This document shows, in pieces, positions 32,672 to 45,255 of a stretch of 64,000 nt of DNA. The notes below the pieces were generated by a model. It worked only from the letters and a program-made list of their open reading frames with translations. It searched no databases and was not told the origin of the DNA. Source of the DNA: Hyparrhenia diplandra (lineage: Eukaryota; Streptophyta; Magnoliopsida; Poales; Poaceae); contig JADLZK010000423.1 of NCBI GenBank assembly GCA_015847255.1, forward strand, positions 62,001 to 126,000, read 5' to 3'. A program made the translations under genes and the position numbers. How positions within the stretch are numbered: position 1 is the stretch's first letter; each line of letters starts with the position of its first letter.

Positions 32672-35600
32672 AGTAACACCCGTGTTTTTGCATCATGTTA
32701 AAAATCACTAAAAATTTGAACTTTTTAAAATAAACTAAAACTTGAATTATTTTCCCCAAAACCAACCCAAAAAAAATATTTCCCAAAAACCCTGCATGAA
32801 AATTACATCATATAGAAACAGGATCTTTTGTCTTGCGTAATTGTTTGCCTGCTTGTTGAACATATGGTGGCAATGGATTTGATTCATAATCAAGATCACA
32901 TGCAATAATGAAATGCATGCATGATCCTCCTTTACAATTTCTCTGGGAAAATAATAAAAGAGTCAGGGCATGTATACTAATATACATATGAGATTGCAGA
33001 TAATTATAACTCATGAACTGAACCATGAGAATATATCTACCTGTATAGATATAACGTATGTATATAGGGTCTATACATGAAATATAGGAAGAAGGAAGGA
33101 AAATAGAAACGAGAAAGAAAATTAGAAAAGGCCGCATGGGCTCGCTTCTCTCCTTCTCTCTCTTTTCAGCCTAGCAACGGACCGCCCCCTCTCCTCCTCC
33201 GCGCCCGAGTAGGCCGGCCCAAGGCCCAGCGCCAAGAGCGAGCAGGCCGCCACCTTCCTCCCTCACGCCGACGGACGGGACCGGGCGTCGGCTTCATCTC
33301 CCCAACGTGCGGCGCATACGCCATGGCCCCATTGGGACCCGGCTGCCTCCCCCGACATCAATGGCAGGGCGCGGGGGCGAGAGGCGCGCTGACCTCCTAA
33401 ACGAGCTGTCGCGTCACCCTTTCCCTCCCCATCAACGCGTATAGTGCCGCCCTTGGACCGGCCGTGGATGCGGCCGCCATAGCGGCTGGCAAGGAGTAAC
33501 CGAGGGGGCGCAACCACGCGACGAAGCAAACCCACCGAGCCGTCCCATCTCGTTCCCTCCGTCGTTCCGTGCTCAGGGTGCCGGGCAAATGGCGCGGTGG
33601 CGCGCCCGGTGTCGATGATGGGACAATACCCGAACCGACCACGATGGAGCAGGGCATGGCGTGCCTAACCAGCTGAACGCCAACCAAGGTCCGCAGCGCA
33701 TAGGGACTCGGTTCGCGAGCACGGTGGCGCGGACCAAGGCTCGGCGGCTGCCACAATGGTGGCGGCAACCCGGCGACCACGGCGAAGTGGTGATGCGAGG
33801 CGCCAACCTCACGGGTAACCGCGGACACGGCGTGGCGATATGAATCTTATTTGCAAGGTCACGAGGTGGCGGGAGCTGCCGGAAAAGATCGAGAGGCCGA
33901 GAAAAATCTCGCCCGTATGCACGCCGCGGCGTCGGCTATAAATAGCCCCCGGGCGCTCTCGGCCTCGCCCCATCGCCGAGCTCCGGCGAAGGCTGGAACA
34001 TGCTCCCCACCATTCCTCTCCTCTCCTTCTCAATTCCACGCAGTTCATATTTTCCCCCAATCGGGAGTTTCGCCGCCGCCCGGATAGGTTTGAGCGTCAC
34101 CGCCCGATTTAATTAAGCCACGGGATCAAATTGGTGAGTCCATAAGGTTGCTCGAGGCTTACTCTTTCATTTCCATCTTTCCCTTTCCCTCCTACCGCCC
34201 TATCTTTGCTTACTTTGCCATCGTAGCGCGATCATCGCCCGAGACCGCTCGGCCAGCCCAGGGGGGCACCAACACCCGCTAACACCCGAGAAGCCCACGA
34301 GCAGGCACGGGCGAGCGAAGCGGACCCGGAGACCTCTCGCGGCGAGCACGGAGGAGGTCCGCGCTACTCAAGTCGGACTCGGCGAGCTACCACCGTGATG
34401 GCAGGTCAGCGGGGAGCGGAGAGTTCCTTTACATGCCATCGATGCCGTCCCGTTACCCCCACCGTTCCGTGGGCCCGAGGCTTGATGCCGTCCCATTCAT
34501 TGCGGTGGGCGCCGACACCCGGCCCCCCCTGTCACTCTCTCCCTCTCCTTTCTTTTGGATGGATGGGCCACGGCCCGCGGTGCCACTTCACCGGTCCAGC
34601 GTGCGGTGCTTTGTGGGCGCCGGGACCCACCGTCATACGCATAACACAGGGTAACGTGGGACTTATTTGGAAATTACTAGGTGCACACGGCTATCATTAC
34701 GCAGTGATGGAAATCCTATTTCCTGATTCGAGAAAAAAATCAGAATATTTATAAATTAACTACATGATATGAGGAATTTAATCATGCAATTAGTTCGGGT
34801 TGACATGCACTAGAAAAGTGATATGATAATATTCCTAGTAAAATTAAATAGAATAAACTTATAAAATTCATATCTTTTCGCGTTTCAACTCCGTCTCGCA
34901 TGAAACCACTTTTATAATTCCACTAAAATCTAGGCTTATCTAATTAACCTATCACCAAAATAATGTTCTTTCTTTGTCTTGTCTACCCTAGTTCAAGTTA
35001 GGTACTAGCGATAGTTGCACCGTCGGCGGAGGAGTTTCTAGGAGTGAAGACCGACCAAGGAGATGTGCCGGTCAACGACAACATCAAGGCAAGTCCTAAC
35101 TCTCACCTTCTCTTACTTATAATGAACATTAATTAAATATGAATAGATAGCTTTAGTATGGGATATGAGCCTGATAATGTAGCTACGGAGCTAAGTTGGA
35201 TGTCGTGATCATCCGCTTTATCTACGCTCATATGTTAATGGTTAATAACTACGAACCTGCATAAGATGAACCCGACCCTAATCAACAAAATAGGTGGGTG
35301 GTGGTAGCTCATGGGATTGTGGGGGCTACCACATCGGGAATCGCCGTGCGCGGGATTCCTGCGGAGAGATACTCGCCTCCCTAAGGACCGGTTCGTAGGT
35401 CATCCGCGCCTGGTGAGATATTACGTACAGCCACATGTCTGGATGGGGAGACTTGATCTCACACCCCGTTGGGTTGATGTATAATGCCGTACCTAGGAGG
35501 CCGGAGCAGGCAACAGTCTATAAGGAGCAGACATGGGGAGAGTGGCCCCATGGTCCGGTTGGCGTGGATGCCAAGTTCGCTTCCACATTAAGCCCTTGGA

Positions 35601-36526
35601 TTGTCGACGTGCACAAATGATTATGATTATGATTTTATGATGGACGATATAGGTTGGGTAATATGGTATTACTCATAAAGCCGTTGGTGATTTGGTATCA
35701 CCGTATCGTTGGGGATGATGCGTCATCCCGTTTCCAACCCCTAAGAAGCTGTGGTCGAATTATATGGATATCTAGGGTAGCACCCAAGCGGGTACGGGAT
35801 CTCGATAGGGCTGTCTAAGCCAAGTCGTGATGGCGAGGACTACGCCTATCATGTGGTGAAATTTGTACACCTCTGCGGAGTTTTCTTGAATCTATTCGAA
35901 TAGCCACGTCCCTGGAATGGGCAGATGCTGGGAAAAGGTCACCTACGATTAGAGACCACACAACTAAGATAACCTGGTATGTGAACTGTTCATTGGCTTA
36001 AGATAATTTGCAACTAAACCGGGAACTAGTGAGAGTAGTTAGACTCTGCTAGGGCCCAACCCTTAATAATCACCTTCCACCCTATGGTTGGGACTTGCTG
36101 AGTACGTATGTACTCACCCCCATTGTTTTACAGATATCTGCACAGACGAAGACTTCGGCAATGACAAGGTAAAAGAACGACGACGCGTAGGAGTAAGCGA
36201 AGACGTTTGCGTAGGAGAAAGACAATGAAGCTAGGGTTTCGTCCGCGCTCAAGTATGCACGTGGAATAGGAAGCAGTGCCATCACGGCCTATCGCTTAGT
36301 AGACCCATTCATAGTTTACCCACCGCTTCTCGGTTGGCGAACTTTGCTAATTGTAACCCAGACTCGTGACCACCTTGGTCGCTGTTGTAAGACCTTTTAT
36401 CCTATATTAATAAAGCTCGGTATTTTTCTTAAAATTGTACCAATTTACGTGGATAAGAAACGTATTTTGTGCGTGATCCGGCGCAAATACGTGTGATTAA
36501 GGACCCATTAAAGTGGGGGGCTGACA
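32672..36526 (+). repeat. 5' LTR (3855 bp) of the large-LTR element
   Basis: Starts AGTAACACC (the right copy starts TGTAACACC, so the first base is mutated) and ends GGGCTGACA. A TATA box TATAAATA is at 33937, AATAAAG near 36408. It has about 190 bp near 35140-35310 that the 3' LTR lacks, and many smaller differences, so the copies are old. Confidence 0.9.
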
Positions 36527-36529
36527 GAG

Positions 36530-36541
36530 TGGTATCAGAGC
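36530..36541 (+). promoter_or_regulatory. Primer-binding site of the large-LTR element
   Basis: TGGTATCAGAGC, a perfect initiator-tRNA-Met primer site, three bases after the LTR end. Confidence 0.9.
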
Positions 36542-36686
36542 CGAGCTTGACCGTAGGATGGAACTCTGGGTTGGCACATGCTTTCCTATCTTTACTTATG
36601 GATTTCTGCATTTAAACTTATTATCGTAAGTGTACCAGTCCAACATCCTTATGTTTCTTGCAAGTGACTAACCTAAACTTGTTTTG

Positions 36687-37370
36687 ATGCAACAGATGGA
36701 AGGATGGTCACGCACGGATGGATTGACCGTTGGGGAGTTTCCACATCTTTTGTGGGAAGTTCTCTTGCACTTGGGGTTTGCAAGGAAGCCCCAGTACTAC
36801 TACCAAGAGTCTTATGAGGGCAGAGTACCCAAGTGTATGATACGGCTGCACATCTCGAAGCTTCCACACCTGGAAGGGTGTAGGGTATTCCCTGAACAAG
36901 GGAATGAGTTATGGGATACTTGCCAAAAGGTTGCACTAAAGGCGCTCAAGGTGTTTTGCAAGGAATTCGAACAGGTACTAGACCACACCTATTCGAAGTA
37001 CTACCCAGTCCGAGACATGACCACAGGAGTATGGCAGCAGAAGATTCAGGATCTGAGCCAAGCACTTCCACCAGAGACGGACTATACACTAGTCTCCACC
37101 ACCAGATACCTCATCGCACTTGAGAAGTACCACCACTTTTAGGACAAAATCATAGCAGTCTACAGGGCCATGTGGATGAAGTCAGAAGTGGAAGTCAACA
37201 AACTGAAGGAAGACCTGCATGAAGGAAACACTCAAATGGAAACACTGAAGAAGGAGTTGGAAGAGAAGAATGCCCTATTGGAAGCACAAAAGAAGGAGAA
37301 CGAAGCAAGCCAACCTGAAGTTACAAGAAGCCCGGAGCGTAAAAGGAAGAAGAGAAGAAAGTATTATTGA
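36687..37370 (+). pseudogene. ORF1 of the large-LTR element, dsRBD-like domain plus coiled coil
   Basis: ATG 36687. One frame runs to 37370 with a single nonsense codon, TAG 37140-37142, after LEKYHHF; the frame is otherwise intact for about 227 codons. Residues 10-90 show a helix (FPHLLWEVLLHLGF), a P-x-Y motif (KPQYYYQE), two likely strands (KCMIRLHISKL and CRVF) and a helix DTCQKVALKALKVFCKEF. Then come TYSKYYPV and W. The last 65 residues are a charged heptad-rich coiled coil (EVEVNKLKEDLHEG, LKKELEEKNALLEAQKK) with a basic KRKKRRK end that could be a nuclear signal. The order helix, PxY, strands, Ala-rich helix resembles a dsRNA-binding domain. That is an inference from layout, not a family match. 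Confidence 0.6.
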
Positions 37371-38796
37371 AGACATGGAAAGATCCAAAGGACACCCAAA
37401 TGCCCAAGCGATGTGCAAGTGCACCCCGAAGTAACCCCACAAGTCACCGTCAAGTGTTTATACAAGTTTATGTAGCACCATCCTAGTTAAGCTATTAGCC
37501 GCAGTAGCATGCTTGTTGTGGTAACTACAGTAGTAGTAGTTGCTAGTTGCAGTCGTAACCTATGTTTCAATGTCCTTAGTAGATGTGAAGTCGCGCAATA
37601 ATCATCATGGCAGTCATTATTTGTGATGCGACCATGTATCATCCGTGTAACTGTCCTGTGATGTAAATTATTGTCGCTTATACGTTCTAATATAATGCCT
37701 TGTTCCTTTTAATCCTATGGGAAATTTCTTCATTGTTACCTTGCATTAAATAATGGAAAGAAAGGTCCAATAGGATCCGTGAACGCTATGAAAAACCGCA
37801 CAAGTCACGAGTATAACAGCAAGTCATATAAGCTAAGCTCACCGTGACTAATATTTTTCGAGCGTCTCTCACCCTTGCTTGTTTAGTTTACTACTTAGTA
37901 GGTTGTTTCTTTTCTAACCTTCTTTAGTTACTAAACCACGCCTAAATCTATCCTCACCCCTACTTCATGCTTTTCCCCTAACCTTCTATTAGGTAGATCC
38001 TTTTCCATACCTTGTGCTTTTCCCTCTCATCTCTTTCTTTTCCAAGTAGATTAGGAGTTAATCTGCAGGGAAGCCACGACGACACCGAAGGACTTCACGA
38101 CTATAGCCATTGAATACGCACCAGTGTTCTCCACTACAGCCATCATTGCCGTCGCCTCGATATTACTATACCGACGACCGCGTAACATTGCCGACATGCT
38201 ATCACCTCGATGCCTAATGTTGCCGACACTGCTAATCTTTTACCCCAAACCCCGACAATTGAAGTTGTTCTAGATACCGTGCAACAATCCAAGTGACAAC
38301 CAGTAGCAGTGATCCAAGATGCAGCTGAAGATGAGGACTACAAGTAGAAGATAACTGGAGTATTTAATACTTGAAGCGAGTCATCAAGCCGTAGAAATTA
38401 TTGAAGTCATATAAAGGAGTAAATATCTCTCGAAGCATAGATTAGTGCCAAGGACTATTAGGTGGACACACTGCGACAACGGAGGAGCCATAAAATCCCA
38501 CTTTATGGGAAATCCCTTGCGACCAAGACCACCGACCACACGGTCGCCAAGACTACACCACCGGCACCGAGTCGCCTCATATAGGAAGCCCCACTCCACA
38601 TCCTTCTACCGCACACCGTAACCACAGTACCGGCCTAACCAAAGCTTCTCCCATAAGCTTTCCCCTCCACCCACTTTAAAAGAGCACCCCCACCGCTCAG
38701 TTCACCATCCCAATCCAACCATTCCACTGCTAGCCTTTCGTTTTCCTCCACCACCACCACACTTCTTACCATCCCCCACCGAAAACCATCACTTAG
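37371..38796 (+). other. Non-coding internal spacer of the large-LTR element
   Basis: No sustained frame. It contains CAGTAGTAGTAG-type trinucleotide text (37528-37545) and several C-rich leaders (37960-38040, 38620-38800) upstream of the second ORF. I see no retroelement motif. Confidence 0.45.
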
Positions 38797-39690
38797 CCCC
38801 CCAAGATGGCCGGAGTATGTGTTAGCTGCCAGTGCATCAACACCCCAGGATTTCCCCAGCTTCTCTTCACCACCATGCAGAGACTTGGCATCCATGACCG
38901 CCCGAGTATGAAGGCCGCGAGTATGAAGAGCGTGGCACCCGGCCACGCGAAGTCACCATCTACATCACTAAGAGTCAAGACCACCCCACCATCACCGATG
39001 AATGGAGCAAGACCGCGATCGGTTTCGCTTCTCGACACCTACCAAGTTGTGGCCCGCAAGGCCTTGCGGCGCCTACGCGGATCTACGAAGAGCCCATCGC
39101 ACGCACACCCATGAAGTACTTCCCTTTCGAAGAGAAGAACCACCCGCTGGATCACCCGCATGGAAGCAGTGCAAGGTCCGAAGGTGGCCCCATCATCAAG
39201 CACCTGATGTCCTACCTGCTCCTCCTCGACGGCGAGACGACCGGCAAGTTGCCGACACGAGGAGCGGATCCGCCCGAGCCGGCGAGCCAAATGCTATATT
39301 CGGTAACTTCTTGTGGGACTCGCCCACGCACAAGAGCATGTCGCCTCGGCCATACACCAAGAGGCGTACTCGCCTGAGACCTAAAGACCCTCGGGGCGAC
39401 ACACCGGGGAGAGCGAAGGTCGCCTACCTTGTCACAGAGATAGGCGCCGGCGCCGCCATGCATCGGGGACGGAACCGGCGATCCTAGAAGGGATCCCCGT
39501 GCACCCTCCCGCAAGACGAAGGACGAGCACCACCGTACCACCAAAACCGCCAGCATCGCCAGCAGAAGCCGTCATCGAAGGACCCCTCCCCTCCCCTCCT
39601 CCAGACAGCCATCGCCAAGAGAAGAAGACCCCAGCTCTATGACAATTGATGGACCTGCAAAGCCACGGAGCAGGACCATCAACCTCGACA
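38797..39690 (+). pseudogene. ORF2 of the large-LTR element, diverged copy of the ORF1 domain
   Basis: Three frames must be followed. MQRLGIHDRP (38876-38905) leads to EYEGREYEERGTRPREVTI (38904-38960). Then DTYQVVARKALRRL reads at 39030-39071, and YEEPIARTPMKYFPFEEKNH at 39085-39144. Each block lines up with ORF1: LHLGFARKPQYY, the DTCQKVALKALKVF helix, and TYSKYYPV. The rest is Pro/Arg-rich (PPKPPASPAEAV near 39540) and ends near 39690. The element therefore carries two diverged copies of one domain. This copy has at least three frameshifts. Confidence 0.6.
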
Positions 39691-40453
39691 AAGTAGATTA
39701 GCTACTCCCTAGGGAGATGTACCCGTAGAGTATCATTATCTCCTTCCACCCCATTGATTGTACCCCTTAGGAGTAATGAAAAATCCATGTGTTTGGCTCA
39801 TGATCTTGAAGCAAGTTCACAAACGAATAATTACACGGGGCACGCTAGATAAAAGGATAAGAAGAAAACTTTTCTAAGTGGGGTAGACCCTATTCGGGAG
39901 AAGAAGAAAAAACAATAAATGGGCAAAGCAAAGAAATAGAGTAACAGAGACGCAAGGTTTCGGGCGAGAAATGGAATCCCAAATTCACTTTGTGATTGTT
40001 GCTCGGAAGAACTAAATCGGGAATATTAGCACCAAAAGACTCCAACGGATTAACCACGTGGAATTAAGCAAGAAGACGAACACCTCGAAGGCACCAGAAG
40101 ATCAGGACTTTCCCAAGGCACTAGAAGAATGATTCCTCTAAGTGGGGTAGCTAGCTAAAGAAGAAGACTCGAAGATTCGAAGACCAGACTAAACACAGGG
40201 GCAAAGCAGTAGTAACCACCAACGGCTAAAAGTCTACTGTCTCTAGTAAAGTGCCGCCCTAGTAATAGAGTAGCACGACGGGAGAAGAGATTCTTTCGAA
40301 GAGGACAGCCTTTGTAAAGGCGATGGATCTCTCTCCCTCTCTCTAGATCTCTCTCCCCCCCTCTTTTTTTCTCTCTCCCTTTTAGGTCTCTTTAGGTTTT
40401 CTCTCAGTAGACTTGGAATCTCGGGGATGAGATTCATCTAAGTGGGGTAGATC
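39691..40453 (+). other. 3' non-coding region with repeated polypurine-like motif
   Basis: No frame. The 13-mer CTAAGTGGGGTAG occurs three times, at 39874-39886, 40138-40150 and 40438-40450. The last lies four bases before the 3' LTR and is the likely polypurine tract. A CT-repeat stretch is at 40327-40380. Confidence 0.7.
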
Positions 40454-43400
40454 TGTAACACCGTGTTTTTGCATCATGTTAAAAATCACTAAAAATTTAA
40501 ACTTTTTAAAATAAACTAAAACTTGAATTATTTTCCGCAAAACCAAGACAAAAAAAAATATTTCCGAAAACACTTTGCATGAAAATTACATCATATAGAA
40601 ATAGGATCTTTTGTCTTGAATAATTGTTTGCCTGCTTGTTGAACATATGGTGGCAATGGAATTGATGCATAATCAAGATCACATGCAATAACGAAATGCA
40701 TGCATGATCCTCCTTTACAATTTCTCTGGGAAAATAATAAAAGAGTCGAGGGCATGTATACTAATATACATATGAGATTGCAGATAATTATAACTCATGA
40801 ACTGAACCATGAGAATATATCTACCTGTATAGATATAACGTATGTATATAGGGTGTATACATGAAATATAGGAAAGAAGAAAGGAAAATAGAAAAGAGAA
40901 AGAAAATTAGAAAAGGCCACATGGGCTCGCTTCTCTCCTTCTCTCTTTTCAGCCCAGACCGGACCGCCCCTCTCCTCCCCTCGCCTTTGAGTAGGCCGGC
41001 CCAAGGCCCAGCGCCAAGAGCGAGCAGGCGCCTTCCTTCCTCCCTCACGCTGTGGACGGACGGGACCGGGCGTCGGTTTCATCTCCCCCCAACGCGCGCG
41101 CGCATACGCCCGCGGCACCATTGGGACCTAGCTGCCTCCCCCACGACATCAATGGCAGGGCGCTGGAGCGAGGGGCGCTGTCCTCCTAACCGAGCTGTCG
41201 CGTCACCCTTTCCCTCCCCCATCAGCAGCGTATAGTGCCGCCGCAGACCGACCGCGGTGCGGCAGCCATAGCAGCTGGCAAGGAGTAACCGAGGACGCGA
41301 CCACGTGGCCGAAGCCAACCCACGAGCGGCACGCCAGGGACTCAAACACAGGGGAAAGGTTGACGAACTCCGAGCCATCCCATCTCGTTCCCCTCCGTCG
41401 TTCCGTGCTCCGAGCGTGCCAGGCAAATGGCACGGTGGCGCCCGCCGGTGTCGATGACGGGACAATACCTCGAACCAACCCCGACGGAGCCGGGCGCACG
41501 ACGCGCCCTAACCAGCGGATGCCAACCAAGGTCCACACGCATAGGGACTCGGTTCAACGAGTACAGTGGCAACGCGGACCAAGGCTCGAGCACTGCCACC
41601 ATGGTGGCCGGCAACCGGCGACCCTGATGACGTGACAGTACGAGACACCAACCTCACCGGAGTAACCATGGACACGACAGGATGATATGAACATGCTGCA
41701 AGGTCCACGGACGAGCGGGAGCTGCCGGAAAAGATCTGAGAGGCCGAGAAAAATCTCGTCGGGAGCACGCCGCGGCGCTGGCTATAAATAGCCCTCACCG
41801 GAGTGCTATCGGCCTCGCCCCCATCGCTCCGAGCTCCACCGAGAGTTGGAACACACGCTGCTCCCCACCATTCGTCTCCTCTCCTTCTCAATTCCGCGCA
41901 GTTCAAATTTCCCCAATCGGGAGTTCTCGCCGCCGCCGGATAGGTTTGAGCGTCACCGCCGATTTAGTCGCCACGGGATCAAATTGGTGAGTCCATAAGG
42001 TTGCTCGAGGCTTACTCTTTCATTTCCACCTTTCCCTTTCCCTTTCCCTCCTACCGCCCATACATTTTGCCACCCGCCGCGATCACCGCCGAGGACCGCT
42101 CGGCCAGCCCGTGGGGGCACCAACACCAGCCCGACGCCGAAGCCCACGGCGGCGCGGGCGAAGCGAAGCGGACCGAGGAGACCTTTCGCGGCGAGCACGG
42201 ACAAGTTTACGTGCTACTCAAGCCGGACTCGGCGAGCTACGCCGTGATGGCAGGCCCGGCGGGAATGGAGAGTTCCTTTACGTGCCATCGATGCGTCCGT
42301 TACCCCGCCCGTTCCGTGGGCCCGAGGCTTGACGCCGTCCCATTCATTAATGGTGGCGCCCGACACCCCTGCCCCCACTTTGTCACTCTCTCCCTCTCCT
42401 TTCTTTTTGGATGGATGGGCCACGGCCCACGGCACCACTTCACCAGTCCGCATGGCAGACACTGTGGGCGCCCCAGGACCCGCATGTCATACGCATAACA
42501 CAGCATAACATGGGACATCTTTGGAAATTACTAGGTGCACACGGCTATCGTACACATGGTGATGGAAATCCTATTTCCTGATTCCAGAAAAAACCCAGAA
42601 TATTTATAAATTAACTAGATGATATGAGGAATTTAATCATGCAATTAGTTAGGGTTGACATGTACTAGAAATGTGATATGATAATATTCCTAGTAAAATT
42701 AAATAGGAATAAACTTATAAAATTCATATCTTTTCGCGTTTCAACTCCGTTTTCGCATGAAACCACTTTTATAATTCCTCTAAAATCTAGGCTTACGCAA
42801 TTAACCCTGTCACCACCAAAATGTTCTTTGTTTGTCATATCTGCCCTAGTTCAAGTTAGGTACGCGATAGTTGCACCGTCCGGAGGAGTTTCGAGTGAAG
42901 ACGACCAACTAGGCGTGCCGATCAACGACAACATCAAGGCAAGTCCTAACTCTCACCTTCTCTTACTTATAATGAACCTTAATTAAATATTAATAGATTG
43001 TGGGGGCTACCACATCGGGAATCACCGGCGTGGGATTCTGAGAGAGATACTCGCCCCCTAAGGACCGGTTCGTAGGTCATCCGCGCGTGGTGAGATATTA
43101 CGTATAGCCACATGTCTGGATGGGGAGACTTGATCTCACACCCCGTTGGGTTGAAGTATAATTCCGTACCTAGGAGGCCGGAGCAGGCAACGGTCTATCA
43201 GGAGCAGACATGGGGAGACTGGCCCCATGGTCCGGTTGGCGTGGATGCCGGGTTCGCTTCCACGTTAAGCCCTTGGATTGTCGGCGTGCACAAATGATTA
43301 TGATTATGATTTTATGATGGACGATATAGGTTGGGTAATATGGTATTACTCGTAAAGCCGTTGGTGATTTGGTATCACCGTATCGTTGGGGATGATGCGT

Positions 43401-44204
43401 CATCTCGTTTCCAACCCCCGAGAAGCCATGGTCGAATTATATGGATATCTAGGGTAGCACCCAAGCGGGCGGGATCTCGGTAGGCTGTCTTAGCCAAGTC
43501 GCGATGGCGAGGACTACGCCTACCATGTGGGGAAATTTGTAAACCTCTGCAGAGTTTTCTTGAATCTATTCGAATAGCCATGTCCTTGGAATGGGCAGAT
43601 GCTGGGAAAAGGTCACCTATGATTAGATACCACACAACTAAGATAACTTTGGTATGTGAACTGTTAATTGGCTTAAGATAATTTGCAACTAAACCGGGAA
43701 CTAGTGAGAGTAGTTAGACTACGCTAGGGCCCAACCCTTAATAATCACCTTCCACCCTATGTTTGGGACTTGCCGAATGCGTATGTACTCACCCCCCATT
43801 GTTTTACGATATCGGCCTGCAGGCGAAGACTTCGGCAATGACAAGGTAAAGAACGATGACGCGTAGGGAGTAAGCGAAGACGTTTGCGTGGGAGAAAGAC
43901 AATGAAGCTAGGGTTTCGTCCGCGCTCAAGTATGCACGTGGGTAGGAAGCGGTGCCATCCGCGACTATCGCTTAGTAGACCCATTCATAGTTTACCCACC
44001 GCTTCTCGGTTGGCGAACTCTGATAATTGTAACCCAGACTCGTGACCACCTTGGTCGCTGTTGTAAGACCTTTTATCCAATATTAATAAAGCTCGGTATT
44101 TTTCTTAAATCTGTGTACCAATTTCTGTGGATAATAAATGTATTTGTGCGTGATCCTGGCGCAAATACGTGTGATTAAGGACCCTTTAAAGTGGGGGCCT
44201 GACA
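40454..44204 (+). repeat. 3' LTR (3751 bp) of the large-LTR element
   Basis: TGTAACACC...GGCCTGACA, matching the left LTR along its length. TATA box TATAAATA at 41783, AATAAAG near 44088. It lacks about 190 bp found in the left LTR (junction near 42990). Confidence 0.9.
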
Positions 44205-45255
44205 GCACGTGAGCCTGGCACATTTAAACCTAGACATTCCCAGATCCAGCATCCTTCTTTAAGATTCATGCATCGCTGGATTTCCATGAGTTTGTTCCCT
44301 AGGCACGAGGTTAGATGGGTGCATGATGTTGAGTTAAAGTTACTCTTTGCAATTGTCAACAAGGTTAGGGTAGCTCCTATGAGGGAGATGTGCAAGCATT
44401 TTTCTCGATGTTATTATTTTGACCACTCTGTCACTTGCACATCTCTCATCACCGCGAAACGCTTCTGCGATTGGAGCTCTTGACAATGCACATGTAGAGT
44501 ACATTTCTTTACCACGCACCGTCATGAGTGGGCAGAAGTTAATTCAGGGGCACCATTTGAAGTCTCTACCATCAGCAGAGCTTGCTTTCACTTTTCCTAG
44601 CTATGCAACTGTACTCGATTACCTAACCCGGACCTACTGGTTGTATAAAAGCCGCCAGCCTAACATTTGAGCTCGAGACTTCTAAGAGTTTATGCAGGGA
44701 AAAGTGTCTCAGCGGTGCCACTCAAAGTCTTGGGAGAACGAGGCCGGCTCAAGCTCTCACGCACCTCCCTTTCGTGTCACGGTATCACTGCACAGATGTT
44801 CGAGGCAGGTTGGCCCCCATACATGGGAGCACCGGGGTACATACCCGGTGCGACCCTAGGTGGGAGCCACGACCAAGGACACCTGAACCTTCGGGGTGGC
44901 CCGAGGCGGATTCAAGCGGCGTGGGGAGCGAGCAGGATGGAGCGGAGCGGCGGCTGAATGACATGCCTCCACCCGGTGCCACCACGATACCTCGGTATCT
45001 AGGCTAGAGGTCATCAACATGCAGCTATAGAATTTGGATGTTCGCACGGGGAGAGATCCAATGGACACTTAACACCCATGTGCGAGAACACCCCCGGTGG
45101 CAACAAAACCGGCAATTTCAAAGCCGGCAGAGGTGGGACCAGCTCCAAGCCAACATGGATCGGCAAAAAACACACGACAAGAAGCATTCAGGAGGTACCA
45201 AGGCTACAACCCCAATCGGTTGGCCTCCAGATAGCTTGGGGAGGACCCCCACTGG
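44205..45255 (+). pseudogene. Athila-like additional ORF, 3' part
   Basis: The ORF cut at 32671 resumes. Readable blocks are RHEVRWVHDVELKLLFAIVN (about 44298-44357), then, across frameshifts, HVEYISLPRT (about 44490) and QKLIQGHHLK (about 44536-44565). A further block in another frame, RGEIQWTLNTHVREHPRWQQ, lies at 45044-45103. It ends near 45235 beside an AGCTTGGGGAGG tract. YISLPRT and LIQGHHLK match YIPTPRI and LIQGHHLK at 63100-63170, so two copies of this ORF family are present. Confidence 0.65.

Larger units (their letters stand above)
32672..44204 (+). mobile_element. Large-LTR retroelement with two paralogous ORFs and no pol
   Basis: Two copies of a long repeat (32672-36526 and 40454-44204) flank 3.9 kb. 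The left copy is followed by TGGTATCAGAGC and the right copy is preceded by a purine-rich tract, so these are 5' and 3' LTRs on the plus strand. The flanks GCAGA (32667-32671) and GCACG (44205-44209) agree at 3 of 5 bases. The interior encodes a protein with a coiled-coil tail and a diverged copy of its domain, but no RT, RNase H, protease or integrase. It resembles the LARD concept (large LTRs, non-autonomous), here with element-specific ORFs. Confidence 0.85.

Noticed and set aside
33263..34087. Frames on both strands in 33260-34090, repeated at 41080-42200
   Set aside because: They are inside the two LTR copies of the large-LTR element and are not conserved in frame between the copies.
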